NCBI GenBank assembly: GCA_030647905.1
Contig: JAUSJA010000017.1
Coordinates: forward strand, 62,001-126,000
Origin: Gemmatimonadaceae bacterium
Lineage (GTDB): Bacteria > Gemmatimonadota > Gemmatimonadetes > Gemmatimonadales > Gemmatimonadaceae
Length of the DNA: 64,000 nt
Direction: 5' to 3'
Shown in pieces: positions 1 to 10,740 of this stretch (position 1 is its first letter; each line of letters begins with the position of its first letter). Under the pieces are notes generated by a model. It was not told the origin of the DNA. It saw nothing but the letters and a program-made list of their open reading frames with translations, and made no database searches. The position numbers were made by a program, and so were the translations under genes.

Positions 1-1
1 C

Positions 2-1732
2 CTTCGACGCGAGGAACTGGTTGAACATGTACTCGCGCGGATACTCTGACCAGAAATGCCCGACGTTGTGCAGATAGCCCGCGCCGTGCACGAAGATCAC
101 GGCCGCACCGTTGGACTGGGTACCCATGTCCTTCGGCCTGTAGATGTGCGCCGGGACCATCACACCGTCGCTCGCCGGAATCATCACGATCTCCGGCGTG
201 ATCCAGTTGAACGACAGCCACTCGGCGCTCGGTGACACGGTAAGCTGCGACATCGCCGCGCCCGCCTTGTTCGACATCAGGAAGAGATCGGGCGGACGGT
301 TCACATACGAGTGAACGTCGGCAAGCAGCGTTCCATCGGGTGATACGGTCACGCGGTGGCGGCCCGACTTCGTCGTGATCTGCTCGCGCGCGCCTCCGTT
401 TACCGACATCCGGTAGAATTGCTCCTCGAAAGGCGATGGCTCGTTCGTCTGCAGATAGAATGTCCTGCCGTCGGGAGAGAGCTCGACGCTGAGGACTTCC
501 CACTTGCCGCTCGTGAGCTGTCGGCGATCCGATCCATCGGCAGCGACAGTGTAGAGGTGCGCGTACCCGCTGGCTTCCGACACATGATAGAAGCGGCGGC
601 CGCCGTCATACCATCCAGTGCAACCAAAGGCGCATGGCCCGTCGACCCACGCCGTGTCGCGCAGAGTCTCGAGCGTGGTGAGTTTTCCCGTCGGATCCAC
701 TGACTGCAGCACACGCACCTTGTTGTCCGAGGTGAACGCGTAGAAAGCGCCATGCCTGCCGTCGTGGCTCCAGCCAAGAGGCACAACGAACCCGTTGGCT
801 GTATCGGTGGGATACGGCTTGAGCCATGTAAGACTGTCGGTGGTCAGGTTCAGAAGGCCGATGCGTCCCTTGTCCTGAACGTCTCCCACGTTGTCCCGAC
901 CGCGGATCTGCTCCGCGTAGCCGCTCTCGGTAACGAAGCGGGGAATGTCGTTTCCGCGCGCGCCCTGCGGCGGGACTCGCGTCGTGATGAGCAGGGACCC
1001 GGCGTCCGGCGCAGAAGAGAAGGAAGCCAGCTCTTCGCCGCGCTGGGTGTAATACGGCTTGATGCCGCGAGACTCGCGCTCCTTTCGCTCGGCTTTCACT
1101 ATGCTGTCCGCGCGCACACGGTCGCGGATCGCCTCGAAGAGATCGCGCTGTTGCTGCTCGATGCGCCCGCGCTGTCCGGTCGCCTTTGCCGAATCGGCCG
1201 GTTCGGGACCCGCGCGCAAGTCGGTGAGCTGGCGGATCAGCCCACCATTCAGATCAATCGAGTACGCGTTGTTGTCGCGGATGAAATACACTTTCGTGCC
1301 GTCGGCCGAGAATTCGGGCTGGCGCTCGCGAGCATTGGTCTGGGTGAGGCGGCGCGTAGTGCCCCGCTGCATGTCGGTGATGTACAGGTCGCCGTTGTGC
1401 TCGACGGCCTGGTACCGGCCGTTCGACGATCGGTGGCCGCTCGTCGCGAGGGCGCCAGCCGAGTCAAACTGCGCGGGTGACACGCGCTCGGGCTTCGCTC
1501 CCGGAACCGCGCGAACGCGGAACCGCTTCGGCGTCTCGCGCCAGTCGGTGCCCGGCTTGAGCCAGGTGAAGTAGATCCACTTGTTGTCAGCGCTCCATCG
1601 AACGTCCTGCGGGACCGTGCCGTACAGCTCCGGGCCGCGCATGATGTTCCTTATGGAGAAATCGAAGGGTGCTGAGGTCTGCTGCGCTCCAAGAGGCGCA
1701 GCGATGAGAAGTGCTAACAGAATCTTTTGCAT
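2..1732 (-). CDS. S9 family prolyl oligopeptidase-like peptidase, C-terminus cut by window edge
   Basis: About 577 codons are visible, read from an ATG at 1732 with a short signal peptide (MQKILLALLIAAPLGAQ), so the enzyme is probably exported. Most of the visible part is the beta-propeller typical of S9 peptidases, with repeated strand motifs such as RRLTQTNARERQPEFSADG. The alpha/beta-hydrolase domain only begins near residue 520 (PAHIYRPKD, then VIFVHGAGY), so the catalytic Ser, Asp and His lie beyond the window. The family cleaves short peptides. It sits 42 bases downstream of cstA on the same strand, which fits peptide use. Family is firm; substrate is unknown. Confidence 0.85.
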   Translation of the reverse strand, partial: MQKILLALLIAAPLGAQQTSAPFDFSIRNIMRGPELYGTVPQDVRWSADNKWIYFTWLKPGTDWRETPKRFRVRAVPGAKPERVSPAQFDSAGALATSGHRSSNGRYQAVEHNGDLYITDMQRGTTRRLTQTNARERQPEFSADGTKVYFIRDNNAYSIDLNGGLIRQLTDLRAGPEPADSAKATGQRGRIEQQQRDLFEAIRDRVRADSIVKAERKERESRGIKPYYTQRGEELASFSSAPDAGSLLITTRVPPQGARGNDIPRFVTESGYAEQIRGRDNVGDVQDKGRIGLLNLTTDSLTWLKPYPTDTANGFVVPLGWSHDGRHGAFYAFTSDNKVRVLQSVDPTGKLTTLETLRDTAWVDGPCAFGCTGWYDGGRRFYHVSEASGYAHLYTVAADGSDRRQLTSGKWEVLSVELSPDGRTFYLQTNEPSPFEEQFYRMSVNGGAREQITTKSGRHRVTVSPDGTLLADVHSYVNRPPDLFLMSNKAGAAMSQLTVSPSAEWLSFNWITPEIVMIPASDGVMVPAHIYRPKDMGTQSNGAAVIFVHGAGYLHNVGHFWSEYPREYMFNQFLASK

Positions 1733-1774
1733 CAAATCAGTCTGGTGTCGGTTGTGGAAGGTAATGTGAACTTA

Positions 1775-3856
<2,082 letters not shown>

Positions 3857-3881
3857 TCCGTAGGGCCCCGGAGGTTGGACG

Positions 3882-4613
3882 GTGAAATTGCGTATCGGTT
3901 ATGTTTCCCGCAATCAGACCATGACCTCTCTCAAGCCGACCTCGCTCGCGCGCCTTGCGGCACTGGCCGCCATCGCGATTCTCCACGGATGCGCTTCCGC
4001 GCCGGCCGCATCGAATCAGGAGCCAGCCGCTCCGTCGAGCCCGCTCGCGGGCATGATCGGGCGACAACTGATCGTCCTGCCCGCGCAGTATCTCTCGACC
4101 CCTGGTCCGGGGGGAACATGGGAGATCGTGCGGGGTGGTCCGGTGCTGCTCCCGATACTCGACGAGGAGATCGCCGACGCGTTCAGGAAGCGTGGTGTAA
4201 AGAGCAACTGGACGTTCGCCGGCGACATCACCGCTTCGGCCGATCGCAACGGAGGTCTCGTCGCCGATCCGCGCGAGCTCGCATCGCAGGGGATCAGGAA
4301 GATCAAGGCCGGTGACACGCCTCTCCCCGAGCCGCTGGCCTCGCAGATCCGCGGGCTGGTCGCTCTCACGAGCGCGCGGTTCGTCGTGCTGCCGATCGAG
4401 GTGCACATGGACACGCGCAATGGCGAGCGAAAGGGCTCGCTGCGCGTGCTGTACGTAGATGCCCGCACTGCGCGCGTCCTCTGGGCCGATGACGTCAACA
4501 GCCTGGTGCAGCGCGATCCCAGGGTGGTGAGCGAGAGCGCCACGCCCTATGGATTCAGAATGCTGGCGCGCGAGCTGGCGTCGGGGTTTGCCGACATGGT
4601 GGTGGCTCAATAG
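3882..4613 (+). CDS. Predicted lipoprotein of unknown function
   Basis: The chosen GTG start has a GGAGG ribosome site at 3870-3874, seven bases upstream; an ATG at 3921 would give a more typical signal-peptide length but has no clear ribosome site. A hydrophobic stretch (LARLAALAAIAILHGC) ends in a lipobox-like LHGC, so the protein is probably lipidated. The mature part has no motif I recognise; it ends with a mixed alpha/beta segment (FVVLPIEVHMDTRNGER, then LYVDARTARVLWAD) that looks like a periplasmic domain. The metallophosphoesterase follows after 17 bases and is probably cotranscribed. Confidence 0.6.
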   Translation: MKLRIGYVSRNQTMTSLKPTSLARLAALAAIAILHGCASAPAASNQEPAAPSSPLAGMIGRQLIVLPAQYLSTPGPGGTWEIVRGGPVLLPILDEEIADAFRKRGVKSNWTFAGDITASADRNGGLVADPRELASQGIRKIKAGDTPLPEPLASQIRGLVALTSARFVVLPIEVHMDTRNGERKGSLRVLYVDARTARVLWADDVNSLVQRDPRVVSESATPYGFRMLARELASGFADMVVAQ

Positions 4614-4630
4614 GTGCGGACGGGAGAGCC

Positions 4631-5461
4631 GTGACCACGGTATTTCACGTGTCGGACCTGCACTTCGGGCGGCCCGCCGTTCCAGCGCAGATCGACGCGA
4701 TCGAGCAGATCATTCAGGACGAGAAGTTCGACGTGGTCGCGATCTCGGGCGACCTGTCGCAGCGAGCGCGCGCCGGAGAATTCCAGCGCGCGGCGGTGTT
4801 CATCCGCGACGCGCAGAAGGTGAGCAGGACAATCACGGTCCCCGGCAACCACGACGTGAAGTGGTGGAAAGCTCCGCTCGGCGTTGGCTACCGTGACCGG
4901 ATGTACGAGAACTACATGCAGTTCATCTCCAGCGACCTCGAGCCCGTGCTGCATGTTCCCGGCGCGACGTTCGTGGGGTTGAACACGTCGCATGGGGTGA
5001 CCGCGCGCACGCTTACGTGGAACGTGCGCGATATCTCGATCATCGGAGATCTTCGGGCCGAGCAGTTCGACGTCGCCGAAGAGGCGTTCAGCGGCAGTGA
5101 TGTGGCCGACGCGCGCGTGATAGTGATGCATCACAATCCGGTGAAAGGCGAGTTGTCGCAGCGTCACGGCCTCAAGCGGACGAAGAAGATACTCGGCAGG
5201 TTCGCGCAGATGGGGGTGGACCTCGTGCTTTGCGGTCATGATCATCAGGAGTTGGTCCACTACATCGAGCATACCAGGAAGGGGACCGTGATCTCGACCG
5301 CCGGGACAGTATCGAGCCGGTCGCGCGGCGGACGGCCGTCGTCGGTCAACGTGATCGGGATTGGTGACACCACCATAGAAGTGACGACGCACATCTGGTC
5401 GGACGAGAGCAAGACATTCGTGGCGGGCCCCCACCGTTGCTTCGAGCGCTCAAGCGCCTGA
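4631..5461 (+). CDS. Calcineurin-like metallophosphoesterase
   Basis: A 276-residue protein carrying the full dimetal phosphoesterase motif set: DLH at 9-11, GD at 40-41, GNHD at 72-75, MHHNP near 166 and GHDH near 206. No signal peptide is seen, so it is cytosolic. Relatives include cyclic-nucleotide phosphodiesterases (CpdA-like), but the sequence does not fix the substrate. The GTG start is preceded by GGGAGAG. Its 3' end overlaps the SprT-like gene by 25 bases. Confidence 0.85.
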   Translation: MTTVFHVSDLHFGRPAVPAQIDAIEQIIQDEKFDVVAISGDLSQRARAGEFQRAAVFIRDAQKVSRTITVPGNHDVKWWKAPLGVGYRDRMYENYMQFISSDLEPVLHVPGATFVGLNTSHGVTARTLTWNVRDISIIGDLRAEQFDVAEEAFSGSDVADARVIVMHHNPVKGELSQRHGLKRTKKILGRFAQMGVDLVLCGHDHQELVHYIEHTRKGTVISTAGTVSSRSRGGRPSSVNVIGIGDTTIEVTTHIWSDESKTFVAGPHRCFERSSA

Positions 5462-5922
5462 TCGGCATCGGGACGCGCCAGCTCCAGCTTGCGCTCGAGC
5501 TGGAGACCCCGAAGCCTGAGCTCCGTGCACTGCCTTCCCCGCGAGGAAGGCGAAGAGCGTCGGACCGCACGCATCCGGCGGATGAGCAGCTCGTGCGCCA
5601 GCTGATGCAGCAGCACGCGGCTCTCAACGCGACCAGGTTCGGCGGAGCGCTGAGCACCGTCCCGATCCGCATCTCGCGGCGGATGAAGAGCCGGCTTGGC
5701 CGCTACACATGGCGCGGGCAGTCGGGACGCGATGCGGGGATCGTCATCAGCCGCCGCCACATCCGGCGACACGGGTGGGAAGAGGCGATACACACGCTGC
5801 TGCACGAGATGGTGCACCAGTGGCAGGACGAGAGCGGTCTCAAGGTGGACCACGGGCGCGAGTTCCGGAGGAAAGCCCGGGCGGTCGGCATCACTCCTCT
5901 GGCGAGACGTGGCGTAGCATAG
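5437..5922 (+). CDS. SprT-like zinc metalloprotease domain protein
   Basis: A 161-residue protein with an HExxH zinc site (LLHEMVHQW, H123, E124, H127) and a likely third ligand in DHGREF (H139), the arrangement of SprT/Spartan domains. The N-terminal 50 residues are basic and poorly ordered. It probably starts at TTG 5437, inside the end of the metallophosphoesterase gene, so the two are translationally coupled. Bacterial SprT-like proteins are poorly characterised; eukaryotic Spartan digests DNA-protein crosslinks, but nothing here shows that role. The start codon is the least certain part. Confidence 0.75.
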   Translation: MLRALKRLIGIGTRQLQLALELETPKPELRALPSPRGRRRASDRTHPADEQLVRQLMQQHAALNATRFGGALSTVPIRISRRMKSRLGRYTWRGQSGRDAGIVISRRHIRRHGWEEAIHTLLHEMVHQWQDESGLKVDHGREFRRKARAVGITPLARRGVA

Positions 5923-5950
5923 GCCAGCCGGCCCCGGCTATCTTTCCCGG

Positions 5951-7129
5951 ATGCCCACCAAAGACTTCTTCAACATTGACTTCGCGCTCTCCGAAGAGGA
6001 GCGCGCGATTCGCGACAGCGTTCGGCAGTTCGTGGAGGAGAAGGTCATTCCCGTCATCGGCAAGGCGTACGTGGAAGGCCGCTTTCCCAGCGAGATCGTT
6101 CCGCAGATGGCCGAGCTCGGCGTGTTCGGTGCGAATCTTCCGGAGGAATATGGTTGCGCGGGACTGAGCAATGTCGCTTACGGCCTGATCAACCAGGAGC
6201 TCGAGCGCGGCGATTCGGGTGTGCGATCGTTCGCGTCAGTGCAGGGTTCGCTGGTGATGTATCCCATCTACGAGTTCGGCAGTGAGGAGCAGAAGAGGCG
6301 CTATCTGCCGAAGATGGCGGCGGGCGAGATCATCGGCTGCTTCGGGCTGACCGAGCCGGACTATGGCTCGAACCCGTCGGGGATGATCACCCGCGCGCGA
6401 GAGCAGGCCGACGGAAGCTGGGTGATTAACGGCGCCAAGATGTGGATCACGAACGGATCTACGGCGCAGGTCGCGATCGTGTGGGCGAAGACCGGCGACT
6501 CGAAGGAGGACACGTCGATACGCGGATTCATTGTCCCGACTGATACTCCGGGATTCACCGCGAAGGATCAGAAGGGCAAGCTGTCATTGCGCGCATCCGA
6601 TACGAGCGAGCTCGTACTGGCGGACGTGCGCGTGCCGGCGGACGCGATTCTCCCGAAGTCAGGCGGCATCAAGAGCCCGCTGATGTGTCTCACACAGGCG
6701 CGCTATGGAATTTCGTGGGGCGCCATCGGCGCGGCGATCGCGTGCTACGAAGAGGCGCTGTCGTACGCGGGGAACCGGGTGATGTTTGGCAAGCCGATTG
6801 CGGGGTTCCAGCTTCAGCAGGAGCGGCTGGCGAACATGGTGACGGAGATAGTGAAGGCGCAGCTTCTGTCGCTGCATCTCGGCCGCCTCAAGGACGCGGG
6901 CACATACACGCCGCAGCAGGTGTCGCTCGCCAAGCGGAACAACGTGAACATCGCGACCGACGTCGCGCGGGAAGCGCGCCGGCTTCTCGGTGCGAATGGC
7001 ATACTCGCCGAGTACGCATCGATGCGGCATATGGCCAACCTCGAGAGCGTGTATACGTACGAGGGAACGCACGACATTCATACGCTGATCATCGGGCAGG
7101 CAGTTACAGGCTTGGCGGCGTTCGAATAG
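5951..7129 (+). CDS. gcdH: Glutaryl-CoA dehydrogenase (acyl-CoA dehydrogenase family)
   Basis: A 392-residue flavoenzyme of typical length. The FAD-binding segments TEPDYGSNPSGM and KMWITNGS are present, and the C-terminal YEGTHDIHTLIIGQAVTG carries the catalytic Glu at about residue 371 in the context characteristic of glutaryl-CoA dehydrogenases. The reaction is oxidative decarboxylation of glutaryl-CoA to crotonyl-CoA in lysine and tryptophan breakdown, with electrons passed to ETF. ETF and its quinone oxidoreductase are encoded at 24380-27790. It is convergent with cydB, with 34 bases between. Confidence 0.88.
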   Translation: MPTKDFFNIDFALSEEERAIRDSVRQFVEEKVIPVIGKAYVEGRFPSEIVPQMAELGVFGANLPEEYGCAGLSNVAYGLINQELERGDSGVRSFASVQGSLVMYPIYEFGSEEQKRRYLPKMAAGEIIGCFGLTEPDYGSNPSGMITRAREQADGSWVINGAKMWITNGSTAQVAIVWAKTGDSKEDTSIRGFIVPTDTPGFTAKDQKGKLSLRASDTSELVLADVRVPADAILPKSGGIKSPLMCLTQARYGISWGAIGAAIACYEEALSYAGNRVMFGKPIAGFQLQQERLANMVTEIVKAQLLSLHLGRLKDAGTYTPQQVSLAKRNNVNIATDVAREARRLLGANGILAEYASMRHMANLESVYTYEGTHDIHTLIIGQAVTGLAAFE

Positions 7130-7163
7130 GGCGTCCCCCGGGCGAACTGGCAGGATCTGCGCG

Positions 7164-8201
7164 TCAGCGCGCCTGTCGCGTCGCGAACGTTCTGCGAAGG
7201 TAGATGAGCGACGGAATGAGCAGCACGGCGCCGGCAGCCAGCGCCCAGGCCACAATCACGAGCGTGATTCGCGGCGCGACGGTGTTCCGGATGGTCAGGC
7301 TCGGCGGCACCACATATGGAAACTGCGCAAGTGCCCACCCCCACAGGATGAGCGACACCTGCGCCGCAGCGGCCAGCCGGGCCACGGCGTAGCGCCGCCG
7401 CCACAATGCTCCGATGGCTGTGAGCGCCGCCACGCCCGTGGCGATCTGGAAGGGCAGGGCCCACGCCGAGCCCACGAGCCCGGCCCGCATCATTGGCGCT
7501 TCGCGGTGCGCGAAGGCGAGTGCGCCGAACGCGGCCACGAACACCGCCGCCGCCGCTGCGAGCGCGCGCCGCCGGAAGTCTTCGCGCAGCGCGTCGTCGC
7601 GCGTCTCGTAGGCGAGATAGACGGCGGCCAGCATCGCGAACAGCGCCAGCGCCAGCACGCCCACGGCAATCGGGAACGGCGACAACCAGGGCGCCACGTA
7701 CACGTTCCGGAATGGCACCGCGCCAATCTGTGTCTGCGCGACGCCCACCGCGCCGGTGGATACGGCGCCGATCACGACGCCGAGCAGCAGCGGGGTGAGC
7801 GTGCTCGCCACGGCGAAGATGCGCCCCCAATTGCGGCGTTGCTCCGGCGTGCGGCTGCCGTAGCTGCGGAACACGAACGCCGAACCGCGCAGAACGATCC
7901 CCACCAGCATCAACGCCAGCGGGAGGTGCAGCACGGTGCCGAGCGTGGCGAACGCCGCCGGGAACGCCGTGAAGGTGAGCACGACGACGAGCACGAGCCA
8001 CACGTGATTGGCTTCCCAGATGGGACCGATGGCGTGGGCGATGAAGTCGCGCTGCCGGTCGCGTCGCGGCCCCGTGACGAGCAGGTCCCACACGCCGCCG
8101 CCGAAATCGGCGCCCCCGGTGAGGACATATACGTTGAGCGCCACGACGATGATCCCAGCGAAAAACTCTGGTAGACCAAAGGCCGCGAACATGCCGGTCA
8201 C
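7164..8201 (-). CDS. cydB: Cytochrome bd ubiquinol oxidase subunit II
   Basis: A 345-residue membrane protein with the CydB opening segment (LPEFFAGIIVVALNVYVLTGGADFG is spread over residues 9-33) and the conserved AIGPIWEANHVWLVL near 57-71. The start is taken as GTG 8201, which overlaps the cydA stop in a GTGA; an upstream ATG in the same frame at 8657 would lie inside cydA and encode nothing CydB-like. CydAB oxidises quinol and reduces oxygen with high affinity. No cydX-like or cydDC genes are seen nearby. Confidence 0.92.
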   Translation of the reverse strand: MTGMFAAFGLPEFFAGIIVVALNVYVLTGGADFGGGVWDLLVTGPRRDRQRDFIAHAIGPIWEANHVWLVLVVVLTFTAFPAAFATLGTVLHLPLALMLVGIVLRGSAFVFRSYGSRTPEQRRNWGRIFAVASTLTPLLLGVVIGAVSTGAVGVAQTQIGAVPFRNVYVAPWLSPFPIAVGVLALALFAMLAAVYLAYETRDDALREDFRRRALAAAAAVFVAAFGALAFAHREAPMMRAGLVGSAWALPFQIATGVAALTAIGALWRRRYAVARLAAAAQVSLILWGWALAQFPYVVPPSLTIRNTVAPRITLVIVAWALAAGAVLLIPSLIYLRRTFATRQAR

Positions 8202-9538
8202 GCGCCCGCCTCGAGCGGCTCGCGCGCATCGCCGCCCGCCGGCTCGCCGGCCGTGTCGCGCACCATGGCGGCGATCAACGCGACCACCACCGTGCCCAGC
8301 ACGAGGTAGAGGAGCGTGAACACTGTGAGGGGCACGATGAGCCCGGGCATCGGCGTCACTGCGTCGGAGGTGCGAAGCAGTCCTTGCACCACCCACGGTT
8401 GGCGTCCGATTTCCGTGACCATCCACCCCACTTCGGTGGCGATGAACCCGAACGGCGCGACGACCACGAGCGCGCGCAACAGCCACGGCTGCTCGGCGAT
8501 CTCGCGCTTGCGCCACCCCACCCACGCCGCCCACAACGCCACCAGCGCCATCGCCGTCCCGAGCGCAACCATGATCTGGAAGCTCACGTGCACCGGCGCC
8601 AGCGGCGGCCAGTCGGAGCGGGGGAACGCGGTGAGGCCCTTCACCTCGGCGTCCCACTCGTGGTACGCGAGCAGCGATAGTCCCCGCGGAATCTCAAGCG
8701 CAAAGCGCGTGGTCGCTCCCTGCGCGTCGGGCCAGCCGCCGATGCGAAGCGGCGCACCGCGCTCGGTGGCGAACTGCCCCTCGAGGGCGGCCAGCTTCAC
8801 GGGCTGGGTTTCGGCGACGAGACGGGCGCTAATGTCGCCGGAGAGCGGCTGCAACAGGGCGGCCGGCGCGCCCACCCAGAGCGCCACGATGAGCGCCCTG
8901 CGGTGAAAGCCGCGCGCCGCGCCGCGCCGCAGCATCCACGCGTGCACCCCCGCCACGGCGAGGCCCGTGGACGCGTAGGCGGCGAGCACCATGTGCAGCG
9001 CCTGCGGGAACGCGGCCGGGCTCAGCATGCCGGCCACCGGATCCACCGCCACGATCGTTCCCCCGGCCATCGTCACGCCGGTGGGGGTGTTCATCCACGC
9101 GTTGACCATGAGCACGAACACGGCCGACGCGGCGCCACTCACCGCCACGACGATCCCGGCCAGCAAGTGGGCGCGCCGCGAGAGCCGGTCCCACCCGTAG
9201 AGATAGACGCCGAGGAAGATCGCCTCGGTGAAGAAGGCAAACCCTTCGAGCGAGAACGGGACGCCGACGATCGGGCCGGCGAACTTCATGAACCCCGGCC
9301 AGAGGAGTCCGAGCTCGAACGAGAGCACCGTGCCCGAGACGGCGCCCACGGCGAACAGAATCGCCACCCCCTTCGCCCACCGCCGCGCCAGCTCCAGGTA
9401 TTCGCGCTCTCCGGTGCGGAGCCACCGCCATTCGGCCAGCACCATCATCAGGGGCATGGCGACTCCGATCTCGGCGAACACGATGTGGAAGCCGAGGGAC
9501 ATCGCCATCTGCGAGCGGGCCGCGAGCAGATCGGTCAT
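8198..9538 (-). CDS. cydA: Cytochrome bd ubiquinol oxidase subunit I (short Q-loop type)
   Basis: A 446-residue polytopic protein. Visible family features are the N-terminal heme ligand His18 in MSLGFHIVFAEIG, SGTVLSFELGLLWPGFM, a second heme His in ALHMVLAAY, and the invariant GRQPW segment near residue 385. The length is well below the roughly 520 residues of the E. coli protein, which points to the short Q-loop class. The ribosome site AGGTGA precedes the ATG. It overlaps cydB by four bases, so the pair is one transcription unit. Confidence 0.93.
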   Translation of the reverse strand: MTDLLAARSQMAMSLGFHIVFAEIGVAMPLMMVLAEWRWLRTGEREYLELARRWAKGVAILFAVGAVSGTVLSFELGLLWPGFMKFAGPIVGVPFSLEGFAFFTEAIFLGVYLYGWDRLSRRAHLLAGIVVAVSGAASAVFVLMVNAWMNTPTGVTMAGGTIVAVDPVAGMLSPAAFPQALHMVLAAYASTGLAVAGVHAWMLRRGAARGFHRRALIVALWVGAPAALLQPLSGDISARLVAETQPVKLAALEGQFATERGAPLRIGGWPDAQGATTRFALEIPRGLSLLAYHEWDAEVKGLTAFPRSDWPPLAPVHVSFQIMVALGTAMALVALWAAWVGWRKREIAEQPWLLRALVVVAPFGFIATEVGWMVTEIGRQPWVVQGLLRTSDAVTPMPGLIVPLTVFTLLYLVLGTVVVALIAAMVRDTAGEPAGGDAREPLEAGA

Positions 9539-9699
9539 GCTAAACGTTCACCTGTTGGCGGGTGCGGGACAACCTGGGGCGTGGCATCATCCACCACGCC
9601 GAAGATCTCGACGGCAGCTGGTGCAACAGGCGCTTCGCGCCGCATTTTGTTGGACCCGCTCGCAGCAGAGCTATTGCGTTATACATCGACGGAGTGAGC

Positions 9700-10062
9700 A
9701 TGACCCGTAAGCTCGTGCCCAGTACAAGTCCTTATGCGCCAATTATTGGATTCTCGCGAGCCGTGCGCGTTGGAAACCATATCTCAATTGGTGGCACGGC
9801 CCCGATAGATGCGAACGGTAAGACGGTAGGCGTCGGCGATCCCGCGACACAGTTAGCGACGCGCTTCAAGGGTCTCCCAGACGTCCGCTATAGCGACGAC
9901 CGCCATTGGATCAGTGGAAATATGGTTGTTTCGGAGTGGCTGCTGACGGGCACAAGGCCCGATGGAGTCCGGGTCAAAGTTCGTGGATGCGACCACTACG
10001 AGTTTCGAGACGGGAAGGTGGTTCGGAAGGACGCGTACTGGAAGATAGTTGAGAAGCCATGA
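9700..10062 (+). CDS. Chimeric small protein: RidA N-terminus joined to an NTF2/SnoaL-like C-terminus
   Basis: The 120-residue frame starts at ATG 9700 behind GGAGTGAGC. Residues 1-50 (SPYAPIIGFSRAVRVGNHIS, then GGTAPID) look like the N-terminal third of a RidA/YjgF imine deaminase. From about residue 52 the sequence switches to an NTF2/SnoaL-like half domain (DDRHWISGNMVVSEWLLTG, then DHYEFRDGKVVRKDAYW). Neither fold is complete: the RidA arginine region and the first half of the NTF2 cone are absent. The simplest reading is a deletion that fused two neighbouring genes. Base composition is less GC-rich than around it. Confidence 0.6.
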   Translation: MTRKLVPSTSPYAPIIGFSRAVRVGNHISIGGTAPIDANGKTVGVGDPATQLATRFKGLPDVRYSDDRHWISGNMVVSEWLLTGTRPDGVRVKVRGCDHYEFRDGKVVRKDAYWKIVEKP

Positions 10063-10066
10063 TGAG

Positions 10067-10084
10067 GTGAACGTTCTCGTTCAC
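10067..10084 (+). terminator. Hairpin after the RidA/NTF2 chimera
   Basis: Perfect seven-base arms, GTGAACG and CGTTCAC, close on a TTCT loop five bases past the stop codon. There is no T-tract, so it may be a weak terminator or an RNA-stabilising hairpin. Its left arm belongs to an 11-base word (AGGTGAACGTT) that recurs inverted in the cydA leader at 9543-9553. Confidence 0.35.
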
Positions 10085-10190
10085 AATACCCAATCGCGGA
10101 GTACTCGCAGATGCGCATGATCCTCCGATCACTGACTGCTGTCGCCATCCTCGCCGGCCGCAACTAACTCGAGCGCAAACGGAGAAATGA

Positions 10191-10706
10191 ATGAACAGAA
10201 CGACGGCGCAATTCACGCGCCTGGCAATCCTGTTGCTTGCGACCGCGGTCGCCTGCAAATCCGCTGACAAGACATCCAACGCGTCGACCGATCAGGCAAG
10301 GGCTGACAGCGCGCACAAGGCGGCGGGAGTAACGACCGGCAGCGCTCAGCCTCAGCCCGAACTCAGCGCGGAAGCAAAGGTTGCGCTCGACAGCGGAAAC
10401 GTGCTCTACCGCAGCGGGAGCGACCTCGATCGCAAGAAAGCGAGTGCCGACGCGAAAAGGGCGTACGCGGCCGCGCTCACGCAGTACCGGCTGGCCGCAG
10501 AAAGATCGCCGAAGCACGCCGCACCCTTCTTCGGCATTTACATGACCGCGCGCGCCCTCGGCAACATTGTGTTAGCCGATAGCGCGCTCGCGGGCATTCG
10601 CGAGCGCGGCGGGGAACTTCCGCCGGGCGCGATGCACTCCGGAGAACCAGCGCCGGCGCCGGCCGCCGCCAACGCCCCAGCGAAGGCCCCCTCGAAAGGC
10701 CTGTAA
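10191..10706 (+). CDS. Predicted lipoprotein with TPR-like helical domain
   Basis: A 171-residue protein with an N-terminal hydrophobic segment ending at Cys22 (LAILLLATAVAC), a plausible lipobox. The central part (ADAKRAYAAALTQYRLAAER, residues about 84-103) resembles one helical TPR hairpin, and the C-terminus is a low-complexity Ala/Pro tail. Function is unknown. The ATG lies six bases after a GGAGAA ribosome site. It is convergent with the CocE-type hydrolase. Confidence 0.55.
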   Translation: MNRTTAQFTRLAILLLATAVACKSADKTSNASTDQARADSAHKAAGVTTGSAQPQPELSAEAKVALDSGNVLYRSGSDLDRKKASADAKRAYAAALTQYRLAAERSPKHAAPFFGIYMTARALGNIVLADSALAGIRERGGELPPGAMHSGEPAPAPAAANAPAKAPSKGL

Positions 10707-10740
10707 GGCTCGACTGCGGGCGTTGCCCGTGATGCGGTTC

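Noticed and set aside
9600-10190. Possible integron cassette (attC-like site) around the RidA/NTF2 chimera
   Set aside because: I found the inverted 11-base words and hairpins but no convincing RYYYAAC/GTTRRRY pair or integrase, so an integron cannot be supported.
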